Part shown: piece after piece, positions 1 through 13,000 of the stretch
How the letters are laid out: each line of letters begins with the position of its first letter
How positions within the stretch are numbered: the first letter of the stretch is position 1
Source: Lineus longissimus
Lineage: Eukaryota > Nemertea > Pilidiophora > Heteronemertea > Lineidae
NCBI RefSeq assembly: GCF_910592395.1
Contig: NC_088323.1
Location: 4,652,001-4,712,000 of the forward strand
Direction: 5' to 3'
Length of the DNA stretch: 60,000 nucleotides
Made by a program: the position numbers and the translations under genes
Notes under the pieces: model-generated
The model's database searches: none
What the model saw: only the letters and a program-made list of their open reading frames with translations
What the model was told of the DNA's origin: nothing

Positions 1-138
1 TAGGGTTTGTTGTGGATAGATGTTGTTCAAATACCACTCAAATGATTGACATTTTAGCTTCTTGCGCAGCTCAACACGCTCAGTAATATTGCCGCCTTGG
101 AACTGTCGGGCACTCGGGCGAGTCTGGTAGAAATATTT
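1..138 (-). CDS. GALNT11: GALNT11-like exon 8 (cut by window edge)
   Basis: Acceptor CTTTTTAG precedes codon AAA at 138. It reads [12 protein letters not shown], an N-glycosylation-type sequon in [11 protein letters not shown], then [18 protein letters not shown]. The frame is open to position 1. This is the end of the catalytic domain leading to the lectin domain. Confidence 0.93.
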
Positions 139-2724
139 CTAAAAAGGAAAAGGTTCTGAGTTACTTTTTCCTTTCTCATGAACTGTTCAAAAATTTTGGC
201 CAGTAATCCGTTACAGTAATTACTACAGGTGACTATAGCTGGTTCCAAGCCAAGGAACAAGCCTTAAAGGGGTACGCCATTTGTAATGACTGGTAATCCA
301 GGAAAATAGAAGTGCAGTAGATCAGTTATTACACATAAACTAACTTACAATATAATCATCCATCCAGACTTTAGCCAGACGTATTGAATTTTTCATCATA
401 CTGTTCTGACCCGCAGGATCCCCATACGGCCGCACCTTCCTAAAGATATGACCAACTCGGCTACATGGAATGATTTCTAATCGACCACCACACATCCAAA
501 TCTGAAAAAAACATTCTTATCTCCGTTCAAATATTTCTTTAAAATTGAGCAAATCTGTCAGTGTCTCTACATGGTTTCATTCATTAGCAATATCATCTGT
601 CGAGCTATGCAATGCAGCAATAGGATTTCGGAAGCGACTAGGCCCTTACCCTAAAAGATAATTCTAGATTCTCTGCACCCCAGGTGTCCATTCCCTTATC
701 ATATTCTCCTAGCTCCATGAAGTAAGTTCTATCCATAGCAAACAAACCACCAGCCATGGTGGGGCTCCTGCAAAAGAGAAGGACATTCAGATGGTCATCA
801 CACTAGGCCACCTCTCAAAAAAGGATGGTACCAAAGGGAGGTGATTGTTTGTACTTACGCAATAGGATTAGCTATATTTGAGTATGGCTTCAACATCTCT
901 TGGGGCACTTGGTCCCATCTGTAATGTAACCCCCAGGTGAACCCTCCACGCACCAGAGGTGATGCCTCGTACCGGAACGAGTCCATATTGATGATGTCGA
1001 TGATCGGAACGACCACGTTGCGTCGGTCCTCCTTGATTCTACCCAGAAGCGGTTCTAACCATTCCTGGTTTACCTCGCAGTGGCTGTCCAGAAAGACGAT
1101 GACCTAGAAGAAGAATAAAGAGTTCAGATGCACAAACAGCAAAAGACTAGTAACTCTTTCCTAAATCAAAGATCACACACTGTCAAAGATGTGTGTGCCT
1201 GGCCATTATGGCTGAGGGATTGGAAGCTCACCTCCCCAGTAGCATGTTCTGCCCCAAGGCTCCTTGCCCTGATTAGCCCTTCTCTCTTCTTTGTCCTGAT
1301 GATGCTGATCTTCGGATAACTTCTGATATAAGACTCCAACCTGTCTCTAGTATCATCTGAAAAATGATATAACATCTGTTGAGGCAGTTAAAAAAATGGC
1401 CCAGGCAAATAGATCTTTTGAAAGGAATGGCGCCAGCAGAAAGAAGAAGAAATCACAAGCTATATATGGAAAGCTTTCTGCAATTTCCACTCTTTGCTTT
1501 TACTTTTGGAAAACCCTAGCCATCATCTTGCCTACCTTCAGAACTATAATCATCCACAAGTATAATCTCCTTGATGAGGTTTTCTGGTGACCTTGCCAAG
1601 ACAGTGTGGAATGTCCTCAGTAGCGCCGAGTAGGCCTCATTATAAAAGCAAATGATAACACTCGCGCGAGGAAGATTTTCTGGATAGTTTCGAGTTTTGC
1701 ATCTGAAGATAAAGGTAGAGTGATATCAAAGAGGTTGTGCAGTGACGTCATTTGGACATCCATTTTGGACGTCAATCTGTGTCCTTGACCCTGTTGACAT
1801 TTCCAACAAAGTGTGCCTTGTGTGGATGACGACTTGCTTGACATGACCACCTGATTTTGAACCTAGCACTCAAGCCACTAGCTGATCTCTCAAATGGACG
1901 GGAAAGGACATAAGTTTAACTTTTACTTTTGACTTTGAGCTTCAACATGCCCCAATACTTACAATTTATTTCTGACATCTGGAATAGTTCTCGTGAAGCT
2001 CAATCGGTTACTTATCAGAGCATTGAAAGCGTACTTTCGATATCCTAAAATGAATAATTATGATATAAATTACCGAGAAACAAATGCAGCAAGTGAGATA
2101 TTTAGTCTACCACTCTACTCTGAGCAAACTCATCAACATTTAGATTGGCAAAGATACCCACAAATGACATCTTTGACAAATATGTGTACATTTATGTACC
2201 AAACGTACAGATCTTGTCCTTGGGAATCTGCAAATGACTCCACCTGTATGTAAATGTGCTCCCTGTAAATCTGCCACGGCAAACAACATCTCGTCCTCTG
2301 AATGAAATAACTCTGTAAAGAACAACCACCAACGGCTGAAATTTAGCGAAACTCTACCTTTGTCACGAATCATCTGATCCTCCGGAGATCGCACTTTCCC
2401 CAATTCAACAAGATCTACAGTCTCTATTGCATCCTTCCGAGCACCATTTTTCATGAAGCCATGCCGATCTTCACCTTCACGAGATTTATCAAATCTCAAA
2501 ATCTCATTGTCCTGTCTGTCAATGTCTTGCACAACATTTGCAACTCCATCATAGTCTTTCACAACTTTTCTAGGTTTTAATCTTGCCCTGGGTATTTCAT
2601 TACTAGATCTCAAGCGGTCTTGTTCCGTGCGATTCAAATGACTATACAAGCCCATTGTGATGAGCCATGTGAAGATCATAAAACCTATTCCAAAAGTGAA
2701 ACACCTGAAAAACTTGCGCCTCAT
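1..2724 (-). CDS. GALNT11: GALNT11-like polypeptide N-acetylgalactosaminyltransferase (gene model, 3' end outside window)
   Basis: Golgi type II membrane enzyme that starts mucin-type O-glycosylation by moving GalNAc from UDP-GalNAc to Ser/Thr. Eight exons (listed separately) join in frame to 465 codons before the window edge. Order: short basic tail MRRKFFRC, hydrophobic anchor about residues 9-27, charged stem to about 120, then the GT-A domain with [25 protein letters not shown], the metal-binding DSH (D253, H255) in [33 protein letters not shown], and VGHIFRK with the third metal ligand H386. The ricin-type lectin domain should follow beyond position 1. [18 protein letters not shown] and the [12 protein letters not shown] segment resemble GALNT11 rather than GALNT1 (comparison from memory). 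Oddity: WGAEN instead of the usual WGGEN. Introns are only about 100-320 bp, unlike the divergent neighbour. Confidence 0.95.
349..501 (-). CDS. GALNT11: GALNT11-like exon 7: GHxFR metal-ligand exon
   Basis: 153 bp, phase 0 at both ends, between TTTTTTTCAG and GTAAGT. It reads [27 protein letters not shown], then [14 protein letters not shown]. The histidine of VGHIFRK is the third metal ligand in this family. Confidence 0.95.
650..767 (-). CDS. GALNT11: GALNT11-like exon 6: acceptor-binding loop region
   Basis: 118 bp between TTTTGCAG and GTAAGG. It reads [16 protein letters not shown] then [15 protein letters not shown]. The family consensus is WGGENLE, so alanine 360 replaces the second glycine (codon GCA, about position 675). 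The change is mild but worth noting. Confidence 0.95.
859..1103 (-). CDS. GALNT11: GALNT11-like exon 5: DxH metal site
   Basis: 245 bp between TTCTTCTAG and GTAAGT. It begins [20 protein letters not shown], which contains the Mn2+-binding Asp-Ser-His. It continues through [15 protein letters not shown] and [15 protein letters not shown], ending inside an alanine codon completed by exon 6. Confidence 0.96.
1232..1356 (-). CDS. GALNT11: GALNT11-like exon 4
   Basis: 125 bp between TTTTTCAG and GTGAGC. It reads [11 protein letters not shown], then [19 protein letters not shown] and AEHATGE, the family's REGLIRAR block immediately before the DxH exon. Confidence 0.95.
1536..1702 (-). CDS. GALNT11: GALNT11-like exon 3: start of catalytic domain
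   Basis: 167 bp between TCTTCAG and GTAGGC. Translation runs [35 protein letters not shown], then ILVDDYSSE. This is the nucleotide-sugar binding start of the GT-A fold. It joins exon 4 by a split GAT codon. Confidence 0.95.
1963..2044 (-). CDS. GALNT11: GALNT11-like exon 2
   Basis: 82 bp between an ATTTTAG acceptor and a GTAAGT donor. With the preceding G it reads [17 protein letters not shown] then TRTIPDVRN, the pre-catalytic segment of the GalNAc-T family (family form: hydrophobic 'Y..HAFN.L.SD....REIPDTR'). Confidence 0.92.
2358..2724 (-). CDS. GALNT11: GALNT11-like exon 1: start, signal anchor and stem
   Basis: ATG at 2724-2722 with AAA before it; 122 codons plus one base, ending at a GTAGAG donor. 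It encodes a basic N-terminus, one hydrophobic span ([19 protein letters not shown]) and a charged stem ending MIRDK-G. An alternative upstream start is a GTG two codons earlier, which is not needed. A five-codon upstream ORF (ATGATTTCAAAATCCTGA) lies in the leader. The donor is weaker than the others, but the frame and the match of the next exon support it. Confidence 0.88.
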
Positions 2725-4073
2725 TTTCACTTCTTGAACAACTCCTTAATGTTTTGTTCAGGATTTTGAAATCATGGTTTTCGTCAGCCAGTGAAGCCAC
2801 TCAAACTGAAAATGAAATAGAAGATTCTGAAGGATGAGTCTGATTGGCGATGTCCGGCCGTCCATCCAACTGGTAGGCCTATGATGTTATCAAGACTGAG
2901 TCATGCACCAGACATGCAGAGAACTAAACCCGTGGCGGCCATAGGTAGGCAGCCTCGCTGTGAACGGCACATCTACACAGGTCAAACCCAATGGGTCATA
3001 AGGGCGAAGGACGAAGGTCAGATGAAGATGAGGGGTGAAGTCTGAGGTCAGTGAGGAGGCCGAGGTTGGTGGGGCGTGCGTGGTGGGCATGTGCATGGTG
3101 TATCTTACGCGCTAGCGTCACAATCAATCGTTCTCAAGCAAAAACGTATCAGTAAAAGACGTCCAATCAAGAATGACAAACGAGGATAAGCAACTTGACT
3201 TTTTGGCGTCTTTTGACTTTGTCGATTCCGCCTTTTTGGCATTTGATTATAGGCGCACTAGCCTTTGCACACTGCAGATGGTTTATAACTCTTCTACTTC
3301 TTCAATCTTGAATCTCTTACATAATCTTGGGAACGCCTCCAAGTCCAAATGAATCAGAGTTGCAGTGGGACTATTGTACACAAAACATGTACAAAATCTG
3401 GAAAATGTACACGAATCAGTTTTTTAAATCCTTTTATCGCTTAAGGCAAAGCAAATCTAGGCTTTTAAGTAGGTCAAGTTAAATTACATCAATACAGGAT
3501 ATAGTTCCAAGTTGATCGATATTTTACATGGTTAGGAAAAATGTTTTTCTGTTTTCTACCGAAATCTATTTCCATTTGAGTCTTTTTAATAGATTTTGTT
3601 AAAGGTCCATGTCTTTGTTTTTGTGGTAGGCGACACTAGATTGACCTAATTCTGGATTCGCGGTCTAGTTCGAGATAAAGGATCTCACAAAATCACCATA
3701 GTTCACTTTTTCTCACACAGAAACATTGATATATTTGTGTCATGATATAGCTGAAGTATTACTCCATTCGTAAAAGTACAATCTAGTATTGCTTTCGTCT
3801 GCATTGCGAAGAAAACAGTGGGAAATTCTGTTGTTTACATTCCACGTTTTTCACATGTGGGATTAACCCCTTGTGGGTGTGTCCAGGGAAATTCTATTGT
3901 TTACATTCCACGTTTTTCACGTGTGGGATTAACCCCTTGTGGGCGTGTCCAGGGAAATTCTTTTGTGTACATTCCACGTTTTTCACATGTGGGATTAACC
4001 CCTTGTAGGCGTGTCCAGTGTTTTGACAGATTTCAACCAGTTCTCTCACCCCTGTTTGTTTTTCATTTTGTAG
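2725..4073. promoter_or_regulatory. intergenic divergent promoter region
   Basis: About 1.35 kb separates the minus-strand GALNT11-like ATG (2724) from the first plus-strand candidate exon of the AMPK gamma gene (about 4074). A bidirectional promoter is inferred from the arrangement alone. I see no clear TATA box. The right end holds the 66-bp repeats listed next; the rest holds nothing I can name. Confidence 0.4.
3821..4018. repeat. 3 x 66-bp tandem repeat with E-box cores
   Basis: Three near-identical 66-bp units (3821-3886, 3887-3952, 3953-4018). Each has an E-box-like core: CACATGTG in copies 1 and 3, CACGTGTG in copy 2. Because 66 is a multiple of three, open frames run through on both strands; these are artefacts. 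The array ends about 55 bp before the candidate exon at 4074. Confidence 0.9.
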
Positions 4074-7000
4074 AAGATGTGGAACAGCAAGGTGCCTGAT
4101 GATACAACCTTGGAGAATGATACTTCTAAGGTGAGTTTTTAGATTTTTACTCTGAACGCAGGAGTGACACACCCCTTTTTAATTTCTACACCGTTTGTAT
4201 TTACTGGTGGCTCAAGTAAATAGATACAGTTATGATATGTAGTGATACTCAATTCTGACGCAGTCCAGAAATGCCTGAATCAGAAAAAAGGACTTTAGCA
4301 GTGCCCTCTACAGGCTGTGCCCTCAACTACTCTCGGAAATTCTTTAACTTTTCCGAAACTTCTTTCATCGTAGACTGACATCAATCAAAATAAAGCTGGG
4401 AAGTCCTTGGCGCATTGGGATTTTTCCACTTCAAAACAATTTTTTAAGAAGTCCAATTTACAGTTAATACCATTCCACTTCCAGAGTGAGAGGCCCTGGA
4501 AAATTTATGTTGGGTTTAGGGACCAGGAATTTCAGGATTTTTCTATCAACCATAGGCTTTTCACCGAAAAAGATTTCAGGCAAATCTGAGACTGTCAAAT
4601 ATCACCACATATATACCATTGTGAGCTTTCGAAAATGCAGCATATTCTTTATAGTTAAGAAAAAAGTATAGGGTCCTGCCCTACTCGGCATTCATCGTAC
4701 CACTTTATTTGTACACTGCTGTCAAAACGTTTAGGCTTGCAATGAAAATAACGATTGGCCAGATACGCTAACAGCTGTTGGCCAAAATCAATCGATAAGT
4801 CTTGGACCTATTATCAATATCAGTATTCATAATGATGAAATATGTAGGTGGAGGGGGGGGGTGCAATGATTCAAATAAGTAAGTTGAACTGCAAGTATTT
4901 TTATTGTTATTTACTTTCTGTGACACTCGAATGTAAGAAACAAGTCTATTTTTCGTTTGCCTCTGCCACATACATGACATCTTTTTGTATTCATTTTTGG
5001 ATCCTGGTCAACCTTTTCCATGATAGACATGCAGACAACAGCCGATTCTGAGATATTTGGCCCAGGTATGCCTTTCAGGATTGGTCATAAAGTTTGTTCT
5101 CTTTAAATGAGTGTCAGGTAAAGCCGCCTCCAGCCATTGTGTATCCAGTTAAACATGATACGTTTAAAATGATATGATAAGATCAGGTATTGACTGGACT
5201 TGTGACAGCCTACATTTTTAGGCCTATGTATGGTGTTGTTTGCCCCTGAGGTAGAATCTCGAGTGGCTTGAAGTGGAGACAATTTTGTTCAGCGATTGTC
5301 ACCATGGTCCTTGAAATCTTGGTGCAAAATGGTTGATCATGGTGTTTGGTACCAGGTTCTGTCGATCGTTTCAATATCAGTTATCTTGTCCTGCTGCCAA
5401 ACAGCTGTTATTATCGGTTGTGAGGAGCGAGGTGTCTTTTTGTAGACAAGTCACGAAAACGGGCCAGCTCACTCAGACAGACCCTGAACATGTCTGCCAA
5501 GTCACTCCATCAAGAAGGAGACATTCATATTGCTATCACTGATTTCAGTTTGCTGAGCACTTTGGTCAAAGCCAGTTGTTGGGAGACGGCAATTGATCAA
5601 ATAGGGTTCTTTCATAACATATTCAGGTTGCCTTGGTAGCCTAAGGAATCTTAGTGGCGTTGCGCATTCTGATCAGTTTGAACATCATGGAAACTCTTAT
5701 GGTGATGCGAGCGTGGCCACATCTGCCTCAGAGGTTGATGAATTATGCTCTCTCTCTCTCTTGTAGTGGAAATATTTAAAAAAAGGAGTGGTCAGATCAA
5801 TTCCCTTCCTTGTATCTTACTACTAGCTAGTGTATAGTACAAAAGTGTCAGGAGGGCTGTTTGGGCCTTCTCCCATTGGCATCCTGACCCTCGGACTACC
5901 TAACTTTAAACCGATCTGGAGTAGATCGGTTTTGTTAATTTGGAATGTTCTTGCTACCTCTTGAGATCCACAGATGCTGGCAATGGAACGAAGCCAAAAT
6001 CATCGAAATAACTATTTGAATTGTAAGATAACTCCACCAGGATGGGGGTCATGTATCAGTTTTCCATTGTGTAAACTCGGTGGGTGCTGGAAAAGCTGGC
6101 AGGGAATCTCGATGGTGGGGGTCACTATGCCAAATGATTCACCTTCATTTGTGGTTTTTATCACTTGCAGACAATACAAAAACTGACTGATGTAAAATTG
6201 GTACCTGGTTAGATGCCTACTACATGAATTCCCAGGGTGATATTGGTTTTGTTGTATTTTGATAAATGGATATCTCCATTTTAAATAGGACATTGTGTTA
6301 CTGAGATGAGATGTACTTTTGGCTGTGCAGGTCACATATTCATTAGGACACTGCATTTGCGGAGAGACCCGTGTCCTCCGAATCAAAAGAACCAAGGCCA
6401 ATCTATGATCCCCAAAATAAACTCCTGTTTGAATATTCTATTCAACAAGATGGTGCAGTAACCCAAAAATAGTCCCCTCCAGGGTATTGCACAAAACATA
6501 AAAGTCACGCTGGGCTGACTATGCTCTCAGATTGGATATCTGTAGTAAACTTATTTCTCAATCAAGGACAGGGCTCTCTTGCAGCCTTGCAATATGTTAC
6601 TAAGTCTTAATAAGTGACGGATTGAACCAAAGAATACCACTGAAATAACCTCGTCAAACTGCTGCACTCCGGCACATAACCTTCAACATATCATTCTCTG
6701 AGCCTGAAGAGCGCTACTTACTTGAAGCAAAGACTGCTTCCAGTCTTCCTCAGCCTCAGTTGGTTTTACCACTCAATTTACTTGTTATTGCCCCATAAGA
6801 CTCAATCCGTAACTAAAACCTCGCAACAGTGTGTGTGAAGAAGGAAATTGCCAACTTAAATTCCATGTATGTGAACAAAACGCACAATCCGAAGTTGCCC
6901 AATTCAGACAAAATTGTCAAATTTGGTCCTTGTAGTGTGTAAAAATGTCCTCATTTCTTGACATTTTTGTTCTTTCACATTTTCATTTCAATGACGACCA

Positions 7001-10000
7001 TGGCCCAGTTTCAGTAGGCCTACATTCACAAATGAATGCTGCAGTAATCATGAATTGGGTACTTTTATAATACTTTTCAATAACACTGTATTGCCGCGCT
7101 ACCTTCATGATTAGCTCAATAGTAATGCAACCTTGTGTTAATAACATAGTAAAAATATGCGGGTACTTTAATTTTTGGTTCTTTCCAGAGAAGCACAGTA
7201 TAAATATTCATGTGTAGATGGATCATATACTATAAACACCAAGTTTCAACAAATGTTTATGATTTACAACTGCAGGCGATAAATCTTGGTCATAAAATAT
7301 GTAATTTAGCAGATGTTTAAGAGAGAATCAATACTTATCAATGACTTATATCATTGACCTTGGTAATGTTGAACTTGTCTAGTTTGATGGAATTTTTATA
7401 GATGGCAGCACCAATTCATGCCGTTTCTCCCAGTGAAGGTCCAGTGACTGGCTTCATCTTTCCTTGGGAATGAATCCTCCAGGCAAGAGGTACATCTAAA
7501 AACATTCCTGAGAACTCAGCTTCAGTTTTGCTCAGGCATGTTTATTTGACCCGTCAGCTTAACAGTCCTTCACCTCAGTTAACCTGCTTTGACTCATGGC
7601 TACCAGGTCAATTGCCAAGGCTGCAGCACAGATGACAGGATGTAAACAACAAACATGTCCGAGCTATTTACCACGGACTGAACTGTGCCTAGGTATAAAT
7701 CAACATTTATTATAATAAGATGCAAATGTGCATCCAGAGGCAGATTCAGGTGGGCGAGGGGTAAGGTAATTTTGTTTAGGGCCCGTATTTCTCTGAATCT
7801 TGGGTCCTCCCTTGAGTCAACTTTGATGAATCCCTGTAGATAGCGCAGTGAGGTATGTACCTTTTAAAGGCCCGTGCGATGCAACGTTTTTGTTGAAATC
7901 AGACCCGTTGCTAGCTTTTTGGTCATGGGGGGGGCAAAACACCTCTTTTGTTTTTCTGCAAAAATCTTCATGAAAAACATGTTTTTTTGCGACAGCTCTT
8001 ACAACTGTATGAAATATCAATATTTTCCAACAAAAACAGATCCCTTGCTTATCCCAGGGTGGCGCCGACCAGAAAATAAGGTATTGAAAAACAAAAACAA
8101 GTCGACCTTGCCAACGACTCCCCCCCCCCCGTTCAGTCACATGTACTATTTGCTATTGCCGTTCTAACAATTGTGAACACCCTATTCCCATTCATAAAAT
8201 CAATAGCTTTCATTCTTGTACAGGATATAAGGAAGAAAAGAACAGCACGGGTTCTGCGTGAACTTGTTATTGTTTACATCCTGGTCTTTCATGTTGTCGT
8301 CTGCTGTTGTAGAACACGTGTTTTTAGAACACATATTGAACCTTTTTTCGCTTTGAAAATTGGATTAGGATTAGGAGGATTTATAACTCTTTTGGAGGAC
8401 TTAAATACGCTTCTTTTATCAAGAGGATTAACAAGTTTAGTATTGCATTTGAAAGTTGTATTATCCGAGTCCGTACCATACTCTATTTCGGATGGAACTT
8501 CTGAAATTCTATGAAGTTACTGTCTGTATCTATCTAAGTTGTCATGGAAACCAGTAGCAAGAGTCTCGGATGGAATTCTAAAAACTTGCCGTCTGTATCT
8601 ATTTAAGTCGCCATGGAAACCTGTAGCAAGAATTGGGATTAACACACAAGCAGGGGTGAAGCTAATCGACAGAATTGTATTTCCTGGAAACTGAATTGAC
8701 AGCTTGCCAGTCGGTCTTTGTTGTCTGCTTGGCAGAAGAAAACGTTTTCCTTAAGAAGTGTCAGTTTTGGAACTAAGTTTGCCATTTTGAATGTGAATTT
8801 CTTACTGGACAAACTTTGACAAGTTGGGGTCACAGCTGACAGTTTGCATTCTGACTCCAAGTAGTGAGGAATTAAGATTTATTCTTCCTGGTCACTAAGA
8901 ATTTCGGAGTTGTGCATCCAGACTGTTATCATCAGTGATATTCATAGTTTATGGTAAGAATTGCTTTGTACTCTTTCTTCACAAAATGTTGTTAATTTTG
9001 GTGCGTTGTTACACACTGGCGTAAAGATTCCTGGTTTGATCCCCAATGTTGGCGTGAGACTCTGGGCAGGTCAAACTTGCCTTACTCCACTCAGGTGTAA
9101 ATCGGTACTGATCAGATATGCTAAGATTAAAGTGCTGGTTGAGGATCATCTGAGGTCTATTAAAAGGTTTCAGGATAGGATTAGTGTTACATTGGACGTA
9201 ACCTATATCATATTGATATCAGACTATAAACCCAAAACTTTAACATAAGCAAGAAATAGTGTATCCTAAAGAGCACATTGTCCCCAGGTATTCATTTTGC
9301 TTCACCCTGTAGCAATATAATGGCTATGACAAACCAGCTTTGGAAAACAAAAGCACTGCAGACGCCACTCTGCATCATTCGGTCATATAAATTGATGATG
9401 CATGCGCAGATTTCCTGCTTCAGGAGAAAAAAACGCATGCTGCAAAACAAGTGGTGACTCACGCCATGTGGTATAGAATCGCTGCCTGCATGCGTGTTAC
9501 TCATGCTGCATGCTCCCCACGTAAACATGGCAATTTGCATGTTAAGTTTGACCGTAGCCTGAAGTATTTTCAGTTCCTTATTTTCCCACTTGTGGCAGCA
9601 CTTGTCTTATTTTGACCAGGTTTACTCATGTTTCAACACTGGTGCCTGAATCTCAAATGGTGAGGAAAGAAAAAATGACAGCAATTGTATGCAAATATCC
9701 ATGCTTCCTTGTTGTCGACAAAAATGCATAAAGACAGTTGGTGATGATAATGATGTCGATGAGAAAATGAATGACTATGGGTGATATGAATAAAGGCTAG
9801 CAAATGCTTTACTTCAATTTTGTACAGAAAGGCCAAGTGTAAATGTACATGTACATGGAGTTTTAGATAAAAGCATATACTACTCTTTACTCATATCACC
9901 CTATGTGTAGTACACCTTTATAAGCCAGTCTTAACTTTAAGACGTACCCAAGAAAAATTATTGAACGTTGCTGCGTTGAATCATCAAGGGACAGATATTC

Positions 10001-13000
10001 TCTAATGAGCCGTGCTATTTCAGCTAATTACATGAGCATGTCACTTTCCAGTAAAATCAATACTATGTTCTTTAGGTGATTATTCTCTCTGCTTAAGATA
10101 CGGCTCACTGCAAAATGATCAAAACCTTGGATGCGTCTCAATCCAGGGTCCACATCTCCAATAAAAGCTACAAGTGTGTGCCATGTCGTAAATTTAACTA
10201 CTGCTCTGCAATCGAGCAGTGATTCCAGGTTTTAGACACACCCACCATCACATGACCATAATATTGACATAAACGCATACTGAGTGCAGTTGAGTTAATG
10301 CTCCACTCACGTGTGCTTACCTGGATATATATAAAAGCCTATAACGTCAAGTCGTTCACAATGGATTAAGCCGTAATATTAGGCCTGGTGTGATTCATTT
10401 TGTGGCCAGATGGCCCAAGAGGCCAAAAAATCGGTAAGTCAGTTAAAATTCCTTTTGCTATGATGTTTAATTTGCGAGATTTCGTGTTCAGTTACCCAGT
10501 TGCAAAAGTATTTTGTTCCAGGGTTGTTTTTTCGTTCCAAAGAATTGCGTTCTTGTTACAGTTCTTGCAGTTTGAAACTTGAATAGTTGTGCTTGTGATT
10601 TAGCTGTAATGCATATACCTTTACACATGTAACAATAGCTTGCATTTGACCTGGAGCTGAGAACGGGCCTGTAGGCTTTAAGTCCTGCTGTGACACCACA
10701 TCTCCTCTCTAAAGTCAAAGTCATGATTCTTTTTAAGTTGCAAGTTATTTTTGGCAGTCGAGAGGGCCAGCTTTTTGTCTTCTCTCTAGGGGTAGTGAGA
10801 GTTGTGTATCTATCAAAAGGCCTGCTGTCAACTATGATTGCATATTCTTTTTTGACACTATTTAGCTAGCTATTTTGATGAGTCTGTTACAGACAGGCCT
10901 ATGGGTAAGATGGGCCTTCTGTGTAGGAGTCCCTCAACTGGCTAACTAGTGTCAGCACAGTATATACATTGTTGACGCCACCCAGAAGGTTGACGATCTA
11001 TTACCCGTATGTTACAGATTCGATAGTCCTAGTTTTGTACAGGCGTCCCTCAACTAGTTAAGTGTATAACAGTTCACCAAAGAAGTGCAAACTATTGGAT
11101 TTTTTCCCATTATTTATTGATCCACTGGTTGGAGCTTGGCCACTTGCCATTGGAAATGGTCTTAAAATACACTGCAGTGATCCTACCAAGTGTCAAACCC
11201 ACAACCCCTTGGGTCAAACCCAGAAAACCTCCTGATCTGAGCCCGGAATTCTTTATTCTTCTCCAATGGTTTCCATCCCGACAGTCCAATATCTCTCCCA
11301 GAGCTACCCGCGGCATATCAAACAGTCTCAATAATTCATCCCTGCACCATCAGGCAATCGATTTGCCAGTTAATATGACCTTTTCGTGGTTTGGAGTTGG
11401 AATACAGATGAGTGATTGTGACCATCACAGCTCTGTGGTATTCACATGCTGATAATCCGGGGCTTTCATCCCTACAGCTAGCAACTCCTTGCCACTTTGA
11501 CTAAAATCTGCTTGGAAATATATTTCTAGCTATGGCCCAGGCTTAGTCCAGTTGTGGTACTGGTGAATTTTGGCCGGGGAAAAGTTCTGATAGGTGTGAT
11601 TTAGTCCGCAATCTCTACCTATATCAATATCAGTATTTCCGAGCACTTAATCTTTGCTGGATATCTCCTTTGATATGTTGATCATGCAGCTGATGACACA
11701 ATGTTGACACTATTAGTATTGGCTAAAAGCTGTTTAATCCAGAATTTATGACCTGTCATGGACTGAGTCTACATCATTTGCTAATTGGCTCCGATCAGTT
11801 CTCTCTTTGCTGGATGGACAAAAAATGGCGTGAATTTTCAATCATAATTTAGCATGGAAATTTAACAAAATTGGAAATTGCATTTTGGAATTTGGGATGG
11901 GGCATTTTTTGATGAGAAGGACAGTGTTCTGTTTTAAAACATGAGTTTGAGCAGATGTTTTTACACTGCCCTAGATTCTATGAATTCAGAGCTCTTGACA
12001 AAAACAAGCAGGCCTATATTCAGTTGACATGGTTCCGTGTTAATTCGTTATTGTTATTTTCCTGTCATTGTATCACGAGCCTTGTGTCAACCTCTAAGTG
12101 GATTTGTAAGGCACAGTTTCCACTCATGAAAAAAAGGTTCATGACATTTGATTGTGTGAAATGAGACTGATCAAACAAATATGACATGCCGTCAATATCC
12201 TGACAAAAAAGGACGCACAGGGATTGGTTGAGAGATCTTGAGTATGGCGGGCATGACCACTCATCTCATTTGCAATCTGCCATTTAGTAAGATAGCCTGG
12301 AACTCATCTAAGTCACAATGATGAGCAGTGTAGCCATCTGCTTCAATAATAGACATATTTCCGCATTAAATGTGGAGTGTGAATTGGCCATTTGTCAACA
12401 AAGACTGTCCTACTTAAGAATCGGATGTTTTCATCTTGTGGTCTTGTAGTTATATATGTATCATGACCTGGATTGAATAAGTGCTGGCTTGTCAACCAGT
12501 TGGCATTGTGCCATTTCCGGATACATTGGAACCTCCCTAAGTCAGCACATCTCTCTAATAAGGACACTGCAATTGGTACTGAATTGGTTGTTTATATTGT
12601 ACTTGGCCAACTCTCGATTAAGGACAGTATTATTCAGTCCCTAGGGTGTCCTTAATAGAGAGGTTCTACCGGCCCCCTTTCTCTTGCAGTTGCCAAAATA
12701 TCTAGATATCGCAAGGTTTTCAGAGAGCTTGATCAATAAAAATAATTTATTGATACTTAGGTAAAACCTTGATGAGTAGGCCGCCCCAGACCATCCCCCT
12801 TGGAATCAGGTGAATCCATTAAAAGCATGTAGTCTTGAACAACCTACTTCCACTAAATTACCTGTCTTATCATAATTGATGTCGAGCCAAATGTGTAAAT
12901 AAAGTACTGATTTATCGGGAAGTCTTGTGGGCAGTCGCTTGGTTGATTTGTCTTCTGGGCGATTAGTCTTGATTGGTCTCGCGGGATCAGTAGATTGGTC

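Larger units (their letters stand above)
4131..10409 (+). other. first intron / non-coding interval
   Basis: No exon recognised. It holds a dispersed repeat with a poly-G run (7895-8135), a 75-bp tandem duplication (8489-8634) and a SINE relic (8990-9244). The rest is unique AT-rich sequence in which I see nothing. Confidence 0.6.

Noticed and set aside
1166-1375. Continuation of the minus-strand frame beyond GEV into SFQSLSHNG
   Set aside because: That part is intron: the GTGAGC donor at 1231 is used and the family sequence resumes at 1103.
3818-4172. Open frames on both strands with repeated peptides
   Set aside because: They are produced by a 66-bp repeat, a multiple of three; no coding signal.
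6012-6401. Minus-strand 129-codon frame, the longest unassigned one on that strand
   Set aside because: Composition is non-protein-like, with no domain or splice context; treated as chance.
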